NCBI GenBank assembly: GCA_030062745.1
Contig: CP099840.1
Span: forward strand, 2,108,001 to 2,172,000
DNA length: 64,000 nucleotides
From: Capitulum mitella
Lineage: Eukaryota > Arthropoda > Thecostraca > Pollicipedomorpha > Pollicipedidae
Reading direction: 5' to 3'
Below are positions 1-10,300 of this stretch, one piece after another. The notes beneath the pieces were generated by a model that saw nothing but the letters and a program-made list of their open reading frames with translations, had not been told where the DNA came from and did no database searches. A program made the position numbers and the translations under genes. Position 1 is the stretch's first letter; the number at the start of each line of letters is the position of its first letter.

Positions 1-1217
1 GAGACAGGCCGTTTGGACGGGACTGGGCGGCTGTCGCGCCGCTGTCAGCTCGTGTTCGGTGGGATTTGGCGTCGTTTCGACCACGTCACACGGGGATGCG
101 TGGCTGGCTGGGGGCCGCGGGTCGGGCGGCGGTCTTGTGGTGCCAGACAATGCAGCGGGGCCTAACAGACGTGCTCTCCAGTCCGATTGGAGTCGGCCAA
201 CAACGGACCGAGGACCGAACCGTTTCGGCGAAATCACTATTGTTCTTCGGAATTATGCTGATAGCATGTCAACAAGATTGACGGTGAACCATTCAATGAT
301 TCACAACCATGCCACTGTCACTTACGATGTTAGTCAAACGAACTATTGACAAATGCACTGTCGCGAGCATTTTGCAAACGAAGCATACTTCATTCATTGA
401 AGTATGCTTCCACTGGCGACATGGCTATAACATATATGCTATAGCCATGCCCCCAGTGAAAGCCACTTGGCACTACTGCGAGAGCAGTTTTCTGGAAACG
501 CACCGAATTTCAACAGCGCTGCATTCTGCGTACGAGCGAATTGTGTATGCCAACGATCAATGCGCCGATGTCCCACGCCATGGCTTGGCCATTGATCGTC
601 CCTAGCCTTGCAATTGGCGAAAAGGGGTGTTCACAGTGCAGACGGTCAGGTGCACGGGCTGCACCTGACACTGCTGATGGGGTGGGTCACTGTTCGCTGC
701 CGTTCTGTCAGCTGACTGACACCTGCTGCTGTTGACTGCCTGCCACTGTTCCGCTTGTGACTGCGCTCTGTGACGCGAAGACTTGCTCTGGCGCCGACGG
801 CGGACGACTGGGTTGGCTCTGTTAGCGGACTGGCCTGGAGACTGTATGTCTCTGGACCGCTTTTTAGCCGACAGGCTCGTCTTCGATTACTAGAGACTGT
901 TTAAATGCTATATGGCGACGACTGTGTGCCTTTGGGCTTGTGCACGTGAGCTCTGGTGGGTTACGTGGCGAGCTCATGAGCTTGTTAGCCGTCAAGACTG
1001 GCTGCAGTCGCTGGCTGCGTGGTGAAGTTTTAAACTGTGCCAGGTGTGCTGGTGTGTCGTCAGTGTTGAGGCCGTGTTAGCTGACAGCTCTGCTGCTTGG
1101 TCGCTGATCAGGCTTGGCGCGCTGACTGACTGTCGTACCGGTGATGACCGAGTGTGGCGGCGCTTGCTGCCCCAATGGACCGCCTCGTCAGCGTCAGACC
1201 TTTCTGTTCTCCGGCAG
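1..1217 (+). other. KCNQ: KCNQ intron (3' part) with palindromes
   Basis: No S1-S2 coding exon is found here, so the window opens inside an intron. It contains two adjacent palindromic structures at 380-458 (listed separately). It ends in a good pyrimidine-rich acceptor (CTTTCTGTTCTCCGGCAG) just before the S2-S3 linker exon. Short open frames here have no recognisable content. Confidence 0.75.
380..458. repeat. Two consecutive palindromes (hairpin-forming)
   Basis: The first has perfect 13-bp arms (380-392 GAAGCATACTTCA and 398-410 TGAAGTATGCTTC) around a 5-base loop. The second follows at once: CACTGG and ATGGCTATA on the left are mirrored by TATAGCCAT and CCAGTG on the right (about 411-458), with small unpaired internal segments. 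This looks like a remnant of a palindromic mobile element; no coding content or family is recognised. Confidence 0.7.
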
Positions 1218-1300
1218 GCTGTGGTCGTCGGGCTGCCGGTCGCGCTACCAGGGCTGGTGGGGACGACTCAAGTTCATCCGGCGCCCGTTCTGCATCATAG
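1218..1300 (+). CDS. KCNQ: KCNQ exon: S2-S3 linker and start of S3
   Basis: The exon encodes [19 protein letters not shown] followed by IRRPFCII, matching the vertebrate KCNQ signature [23 protein letters not shown] after S2. The RYxGWxGRLKF stretch is the cytosolic basic S2-S3 linker, which contacts PIP2 in this family. The acceptor is CTCCGGCAG at 1217. One base completes a preceding arginine codon (incoming phase 2). The exon ends in ATC ATA G (phase 1), completed by AC from the exon at 7075 to give the conserved Asp of S3. The donor is GCAAGT instead of GTAAGT, so this is a GC-AG intron. The length of 83 bp fits 1+27 codons+1. Confidence 0.92.
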
Positions 1301-4300
1301 GCAAGTGGACGCGAGTGCTAGAGCCACGATGGCAATAATGTGTGGTCTGATGGTTTTGCGCCATTCTGGAAGTGCAAATCGCTGGCCACTGGTTTCCGGC
1401 GTCTTCGCTCTTTCGTGTGGACGTTGACGTCAGGACAGCTATTCCGAGCTGGGGTTCGTCGCTAAGTCTTACGCTCTGGGGCTTCACTGAGAAAGATCTC
1501 TTTCAGCTTAATTGAATGCCCCGCGCATCAATGAAAATCCAGGCTTTGTTATACGAGAGCTTTTCGTCACGAAGAGGGACGTAAATCCTTTCGTATAATC
1601 GAGTTGGATAATGAATGAGACACTTAGTGGAGTGGAAACTTGAAAAAAGGGACGCTGAGGAATTAAAACATTGTTTCGGTGTTGATATGATTTGTTGCTA
1701 CACCATTAATATTTGTTGTTCGAAATTTGGCATAACTTGTTTCAGTCATGTGAGTTTGCAGATGGTCTTTTTTATTTCTTTAACCCTATTCCCAGAGGGC
1801 TAGACAGTATGGTCGATTCCCGGCAGAGGGCGGACTCGGCCCCCCCTGAGATCTCGAAAACTACACATCCGATTTCATCGCAACAAACGGCAATCGATTG
1901 GCCATAACGTGAACTACATTTTTTAGAAAAAAATCAAAATTTTGAAAGATGTGGATGCAGGGGGCAAAAATATCAAAATGGGCGTATTTTTGGACTTCTT
2001 ATAACTCCGTTGTTTATGGACCGATTTTGATGGAACTGGCATGAATCGAGAAATTATGGATAGGACTTTTGGCATTGGTACACACGTCTGAAATTTTGGG
2101 AAAATTCATGGGCGTTCACAGGGTTTCAAAAATAGGAGGATTAGTTCTCTAACAACTAAATGAACAAAAAAGGCAAAAACACTTTCGGCTTCTGCTAGTC
2201 ATGTTATGCTAAAGAAGTACAAATCACATTACAATGTTTGTATAATGTTAGCATAGGCGGTGCCAGGGACATGGAAAGGGGGGAACTGTCATGGTCACAC
2301 GTTCTTCAGATCAATTTGTGACCTTTGACCTTAAATGACCTCCAGTGACCTTGGAACCACTTGGAATAACCTCGTGTGCATTTAATATTATCTGTTAACG
2401 TTTTCAATCATTTGAATTCACTCTATTTCAAAAAGTTCATTTTACCGCTATCGCGATATAGGGTACGTACGCGCACTGACATTTTAGGTCATAGCTCCGT
2501 GACCCGACCTGATATCAAGCTGAAACTTGAAACACAAGTAGTGGGCGCCTTGTTACGTCATATATATTCCGGGTTTGGCTTTGGAAAAAAACAGCGCCAA
2601 AATTATTGCAAAAAAACAAAGTTTGACTTTTGACCTTTACCTGACCGTGTAAAGTGACCTCAGACAAATAAAATTACATCTGCAAATTGCCCAGTTATTT
2701 GGCTATTCATCCATATAAAGTTTTAAGTTCTATCTTAAAAACACTGTTTTGGGCAGACATTTTCATTTTCCCCTCAACATGGCCAAAACGGCCTGAGGTG
2801 CCTCCCAAAAACGTTGCCTGGCTCCGCCCCTGAGAAAAATGGAATTTTGAAATTTTGTCACGGCTTGTATAAAGAATAACTAGGAAAAGTCACCAACTTT
2901 CGTAAAGCTGCGTCAAAAAGCCTGGAATTGGCAAGCAAAAAGCCCGAGGGAGGGCGAATTCAGCCCCCCCTGCCGGGAATAGGGTTAAACAATACCGACC
3001 TGAAGGCATTATGAAATGTTTCATCAAAACGACATCTCCTTAACAAATTGCTGACCTTCAACAAACGCTGCATACTATTGAGGGTGTTTGTTTGTCGGCT
3101 AGCAGCAAATTACCGACGTCGTAACTTGAGATTTGGTCCCCATTACGCACCGTGTTCCCCGTGCTGCTCGATTGCATTTTGATACGCCCATTAAAACCCT
3201 GGCTTCCATGTGTCCATCGGTATATGCAATATTTTTGTCGTCCTATTTTAGATGCCTGGACCCGGTTCCGTCATTGCAGTTGCAACTAACGTTTACATTT
3301 ATTTTATTCCTGCACCATTTGATGAAGATTTATCTATTATCAACAAGAAACGAATAGCCATGATCCGGATCCACTAAGCGAAGAAACGTTGCTTTTGTCC
3401 CCGCCTTCGTAAGATGGCCTGGTGGCCGCCGGATCCCACTCAGGCTGCTCGAGCCTCCTCCAGTCGCTGAAATCTAACCGCGTCATTTTGACGGCCCCTC
3501 TCCGGAAGATGACTCCCATTGTTTCTGGGGCGATCTGCATAGCTGCCCGCGCTAACGCTATTTTGCAAAGGAGGTCTCGGTCGTGCCTGAAGCAATTAGT
3601 GGTGGGATCGGTTGGTCGCCCCGCTCCGCCGGTTCGCTGTCAGCTCCGGTCGATGACGCGCCGCTGGGCGCGCGCGGCTCACTGGGACCATTCGGGACCG
3701 TCTGGCTTCGTAGCGACCGCCACTCGACTCTGGCTGCGAGGGCCTCGATTACGAGCCGCGTTTTCGTAGCGAAAGCAGAGTCCGTTTTTACGAGCGTTAT
3801 TTAGCTGACGGGGTGCCGGTCGGCCCGCTTTGGAGAGCTTGTCGGTACAGCCATGCTCGGTACCGTCAGCGGGATTGCTTCGTTTCCAACATCCCCAGAC
3901 AGTAAACGGGGATTTTCTTTGGTCGCCAGGAATACGTTTTTCTTGCATCAGCCGCGTTTCCAAACGTGGAATTCCGATTGCGTCTAGGTGTGTGACGATC
4001 ATTGAAGTCCAGTAATCTGTATGTATCAGACAAACGTCTGTCGGTACTCATTGCTGTCACTAATGTATTACCGAAACTCATTAAGTACGGCATATGCTTG
4101 TATGTTATAGGTTATTTGAATTTGGCCAGGAGACAACCAAAATTTATGGTCGGCGTCACTAATTCATGCTCTAGTAAAGGTCACCAGTTTGAACCGCCGC
4201 CAGATGGCCCACGGATCCATTCACGTCTTCAGCAAAGGCCACCATCTTAACAGAAATTGCCCTCACTTTACATCATTTATGGGGTCAAGATTACGAAAGT

Positions 4301-7300
4301 TATTTTCTGAGCGGCACATTCAGAATCAATAGGACTCAGAGGTTTTCTTTGGAGTCATGAGATGCTTGAGTAGAGACGAATGTTGAGCTGCAGTCAATGG
4401 AATGATCAGGCGATCAAACAATAAATGATAAGAACCATCGTATATATTTCCGGGTAATCGTTAATTTAAGAAATGCGTGTTTTATCGTGGATAAAGTGGC
4501 GTATCAAGTTGGGATGGCGTTAATACCATATGATTATAAATGTGTGACCTGGAATTTGTGACCTGTGATGACCCAATAGGCTGTCAAAAGGGTCACATGT
4601 TAATCTGTATTGCTATTGTAGCATGCCATACCATGTAGCATGCAACATACCAACCTCTTGCAACACATTTGCAGAAATGGATTCCATTAACGTGAAAAGA
4701 AAACAATCGCAGTCGTTATCTTTGTGACGTCATTGTTACATGAGCGTCAGTTTTTTGCTGCCAGTTTTTATATTTCACACGTTCCCGACTGTTAAGTGTA
4801 AAAAACAGAAAAACCTCAGACAGAAAAACCTCAGGGGAGGGGCAGGGGGCTGACTGCCCCCCTGAGGTTTTTCTGGGATTACGAGACAACCAACAAACAC
4901 AGAGTCACGAAACTTTGTGTACCTTTTGCTTCCTCAATTTTACATTTCATGTCAAAATTTTGGCCTCAGGTCAGGTCAGGTGCCTGACCTAAGTCAGGTC
5001 AAACGGACCTATGTCCACAAAAGTTTAGCCCTCTCTAACTTTTTTGCAAAACAAGATATCTCAATAATACTTTCCGGGATTAGTGATCGTGATAGATGTA
5101 ACAAATCTGCTATCCCAGATTTTTCGGAATTTTCCAGATCATTGACCTAAGATCAAGCCCATTTTTAAGACATGTCGCCGTTTTTTTCGGAAATTGACGG
5201 AATATTTTATAACATTTTTAGTGTGGAGTCAATCAAACATCTAGTTACCGTCATTGGGCAAAGTATCAGTGACTTCCAGCCATTGACCTGAGGTCAGGTC
5301 ACGAATAACTGTAGTGAACCAAAATGTACCACCGTCAAAATCGACGATGAATTACTCAGAATGGGTAGAAAATGGCAGAAGTAGCTTGCACAGACGTAAA
5401 TGATATCAGGAACCTCAAAAGATTTGAAAAAGTAGCATATTTTGGAAATAAACAGGCTCTTGCGAATAAAGTTCCGCCAACTTTGCAGACTGGTAACTAA
5501 TCAATTTTTCCAAAATTTAACCATGAGAAACCATCACAAGAACCACAGAGATCAATAAAATTTACATAGATTGTCTTTTTTGCGAAAATAAAGGAACGCT
5601 AAAATTAGTTCCCGTCAATTTGCTACCGCATGCAGCAGTGCAACACCGACAGCTGGCGGGAGAATTGTCGTGTCTTTAACTCAACGTTTCGGCGTATATA
5701 TTGGACAAATCTGAGAAATTAGATGTGTATCGGCATCCGCGGACCTGTACTTGTGCGCTGGTGCCTTTACCTATGCGTTATTAGTCACAGCCCTTGAGAT
5801 CCAGGCCATTCAGTCTCATGCAGTCGGGTATGAGAAAACATATATAGGACGTAAATTGGCTTATATATTATCTAAAACTAAAATGAGACCACTTTCGATC
5901 TCTACTCGTCACAAGCTTTCCAGCGGTGTGCTTATTTTTATCGTGCGACCAACCGTTCGTGAGTTAGAGGGGGACAGCCAACTGCCCCCCCCCCCCAGTC
6001 GCCCATGTTCGAAACGGACCGACGGTCGTGCGCGGGTTAAGCGTGCAGACAGGATACAGGAAAAGGCACGAAAATTCCAGGTCATTGCGTTTGTTTGTTT
6101 TTGAGCTATAACGAGAATTTCGCGAGGGACAGTATTTGCATCCCCCACTTAATGACGGGTGAATGTTTAATCCCCGCCGGAGGAAATGAGCTCAACTTCC
6201 GGCTTTGGAGTATGTATTTTTCAGCGTAAAATTGATCTTGCGGAAATTGAGACTCTGCTTTTTCTAAGAGCAGAACAATGGTGTTTAAACATACAGCAAC
6301 GGTGCGAGTCCGATCTCAAATTCCTAGAAATGAGTGACCATTCTATACACAAACAAGCGCTTTAAGAGTGGTTTGTGTATGGCCTCGTGTTCGGCGTTGT
6401 GGTGTGTCTACGTGACCGCTCGCGTGCCGCTCTACGACATTCCACACGGTCTCAGCCGGAACTGTACGCCGCGGGTCGGTCTGGCGCCGCTGCTGCCGGT
6501 TTACTGGGTCAGAAAATAGCCCGCCTCCTGGTGCGCTGGCTCAGAAAATAGCCCGGCCCCGCCGGCGGATCGTAAACTCGGGGAAAAATCCAAAATACCC
6601 TGACCATCGAGGCCAGCTTAATGTCACTATCTAATGACGGTTGTGCGTCACTGTTCATGTTCCTGTCCAGCGCTGTGATGCTGGTATTTTCGCACCCGGA
6701 TGCCCGCCATCCGAGTCTGTGATTCCTTACGATAATCGCCTCTGATTGGATCCCAGTCGTCCCATGTGGATAGTCAGTAGATCGTCATTGAAAGCATGTT
6801 ATCGGCATTCATGTGCGCGGACTTTGTACATGGTACCGATTTGAAACACTTTCCTTGCGAGCAGTGCCCGTCTTGCTTCCTGCTTGTAACTTTCGTCTCT
6901 CGCCATGATCCGTATCAGATAACCCAGTAAAACATTTATTCGGTTTCTTGAAAGGCGGCGCACAACTCGCAACGGAAACACGAGTGAATAAAGTTTGTTC
7001 GCACTAAGGCAGCAGCCTTACGTACGGCCGAGACGCCTGAACGCGACGTTCACGCCGTCCCGGGCCCATTTCAGACATGGTGACAATCCTGGCGTCGCTG
7101 GTCGTGCTGGGCCTGGGTTCCGGCGTGCTGGGCCTGGGCACCGGCGGGCAGGTGTTCGCCACATCAGCGCTGCGCGTGCTGCGCTTCTTCCAGATCCTGC
7201 GCATGGTGCGCATGGACCGGCGCGGCGGCACGTGGAAACTGCTCGGCTCCGTGGTGTACGCGCACAGACAGGTGAGGCGCCGTGGTGTCGCCTCGTGCGG

Positions 7301-10300
7301 GAATGCTCTCCGTTTGCCACGTGGGCCGTGCGTCAGGCCCAGCAAAGCGGTGCCCATAGGTCTGGGGGTCAATGCGGTGGCTTTGCCGCCAACTGCTTGG
7401 CGCTGGGGAAGTCTCCAAGGAAGTAAAAGATGCAGGAATACGTGAGGTGGTTCCTGCGAGAGATCCAAGTTAGTTTTCAAGATGACTTTTGAAACCAGCC
7501 GGCAATTCTCATACTTTCCCTCATAACTCTGAGTGGTTCGGAGAGCGCTAGAATGGCTAATGCCTTTGAGGCTGTTTTTCAAGCTGGTTCAACTTTTCGG
7601 CTTTCATTTACCTGTAGAAATAATGCCCTCTGATGCACCGGATTCTGATCTTTTCATCTGTGAGATGTCCATTGTACTTAGCTTTACACCAATATGAGCA
7701 CCCACTGTATGCTGGCAACACTGTGTCCATGCTCATACCTCGCTGCTTTTTTCAGGAGCTCATCACAACATATTACATTGGGTTTTTAGGTCTCATCGTC
7801 GCCTCATTTCTTGTCTACCTAGCTGAGAAGGACCTGAATGGGAATCAGTTTTCTTCATTCGCCGACGCTTTATGGTGGGGCGTTGTAAGTGCAAAGTTTG
7901 CTGCTTTAATCTGATTCCTCGGTTTCGTCATATTGGTTGCGAACGATTTCATGGTTTGTGTGCAGTGTGCTGAAGTATGTAATGGCCTCCAAAAATGCCT
8001 TGATTGAATGCTATGTTCAGCGCTTATCAAACGTGCCTCACGATTTGATGCCATTTACTTATACCAGAAATTAAGGATAACCAGGGTTTTTCACAGGCTG
8101 TTAAATTTAAACATTCATTAATCTTATATTTGCGCAAGAGGCCAGCGTAGTTTAAGAATTATGGAACGATTTTGATTTCTTTGATTATTCTTAGACGTGT
8201 TCCCATCTGTTGTTAGCTGTACCATAAAATGTCAAGCAATGCTCACCAGCTTATCGTTGTGCTGAATGGTCGTTCCATGCAACACCAGTATATTTAAGCA
8301 TAATGTTTTGTTCCCAGGTGACGCTTTGTACTGTTGGTTACGGTGATGTCGTCCCCAAAACATGGAAGGGAAAACTCACCTCATCAGCATGTGCCTTACT
8401 AGGAATATCGTTTTTCGCCCTTCCAGCGGTGAGTAGACCATCCCCACGAGGAAGCAGAGAACGCCGTCCGATGATAGGGATGACAGGATGGCGGGTGAGA
8501 TGAAGGATAGGTTTCTGAGGGAAGGAAGTTACAGCGGAATCGACAAAACGATTTCCGTAATCGACCACCGGCCATTTTTTTGGGGAAATGCCGGGAAAGG
8601 AAAGAGCAAAGAGCTGTAGTCATCTACGTTTTTCATGATCACGGTCTTTGATCAACGGCTGACGTCCTCCGCCATTGCGCCATCCTTTTTTTGATGTGTT
8701 AATTCTTCTTCCGAAGGTATTAGGCGATAAGGACAGTGGTCAGTGCTGTTATTGGATTTCATTTCGTTAACCTGTCGATCATTAGCAGATCAGTTCCTGG
8801 AGATATGGACATTGGACATGACAACATGCAATACTCATGAATCAGAGTCAGTCGTAAAGGTTGTCTGGTATTGCTGATACTTATCCGGTTGGAACATATT
8901 CGCGATAATTGCTATTGACGTTACATAAAGGAACTGCACTACCATCTCATGGAGGCGAGGTTATTGTAGCGTGCAAATGATCTAGCAGTGTTGTTGTGTT
9001 CACTTTAGGACTTGATGAAATAGCCTTCAGTTCTAGCCGTTGAGTTTGTGTCTGCGTGCACGCGTGCGTGTGCGTGCGTGCGTGCGTGTGCGTGTGCGTA
9101 TGCGTGTGCGTATACGTGTGCGTGCGCGGTCGCAGGTGCGTGTGCATGTGCGTGTGCGCGCGAGCGTCCGTGCGTGCGGGCGGGCGGGCGCGCGCGCGAG
9201 TGCGCACCTTTTTAGCGTACTGAAAGTAGAGTGATTACGAGCTTAGTCGGTTAGAGCGTTGGTCTCCCCGTTGGGTTCGAACGGTCTCGGCGCTTCATAT
9301 TTCGACCGCGGGTGATCTGGCAACTGGTCATCGTAGGGTCAAGCTGACTACCGTTTACCTGCCTTCTGCCAACCATGGAGTGACTGCCGTTACTAGATCG
9401 TGTCACACCCTTGGCGGCGCGTTGAACTTTCGCCCAAAATCAGCTGTTACCTGGAACTGATCGATGGGGTTTGTAGGGGTCGGAATCTGTGCACATGCTT
9501 ATGTTGGGTTTCATGTTGTGGTTCAGGCTTAGCCTTGAACCCCGACATCACCCCAGCAACCGATCCTACCAAGTCTATAAAACAGTAATGTCCCACGATG
9601 TGATGTGGTAAATATAGATATTTCATTCGTTTCTTCGTTTGCTCTATGCAACTGGAATGGATATGCCAATACCTTCCTAGCCTAATGACATACCATTCCA
9701 CGTTTTTGTCGTTCCGGACACATTTCATCATATCATTTCCTAAAATTCCTCGCCGTTCGCGAACAGCTACAGAACGGCACATTCCACCGGTCCAGAAATA
9801 GGCGTCCGCAGTGAGGCGCGTCATGTTCCGGCGCCCGAGCCGGGTGATTTCGGCGCCGTCTGCGGCCTTAATCACGCGGCCCCGCCGCCGCCGCCGCCGC
9901 GGGCGGTCGCCGGGCGACGCGGCCTGCCGCCGCCGACGGCGGCCGCTGATCACCTGTCTGCGGTCTGGCCGCGGCCGAATCCGAGCCGTCGGCGACGGTC
10001 CGGCCCGCCGCGGCCGGCCATCAATCATGCCCTGTCACCGGCCGGCCCGGGCCTCGTTAACTGGGCCCGGCGTCGCCGGCGGCGTGGGCCGACTTACTGA
10101 ACCGCCGCGTGAAATCAATACGCCGGCAATGCGGCTGCCCCGTCGATGGGGACCGAGCTGTCACAGGCTCATCGGTCGCCCGGAGGGCGGCGATGCTTTT
10201 GCGTCGGCAGCGACGTCTTTTCAAGCGCCGCCGGCTTGCCTCGACGATTTGTTGCGTCAGGCTACCAGCCATAGGCGTCGGCAGAAGGCAGATCGAAGCA

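Larger units (their letters stand above)
1301..7074 (+). other. KCNQ: KCNQ intron, GC-AG type, with mobile-element remnants
   Basis: The donor is G|GCAAGT at 1301 and the acceptor is CCCATTTCAG ending at 7074. The 5.8-kb intron holds a TTAA-flanked MITE (1784-2984) and a hairpin cluster at 4806-4875 that may start a second transposon-like block. The block contains repeated GGTCAGGTC and TGACCT motifs near 4970 and 5280, and another G/C palindrome near 5967-5998. Otherwise it is low-information sequence with no coding exon that I can recognise on either strand. Confidence 0.8.

Noticed and set aside
8947-9234. His/Thr- and Arg/Val-repeat frames
   Set aside because: Shadows of the TGCG/TGTG repeat.
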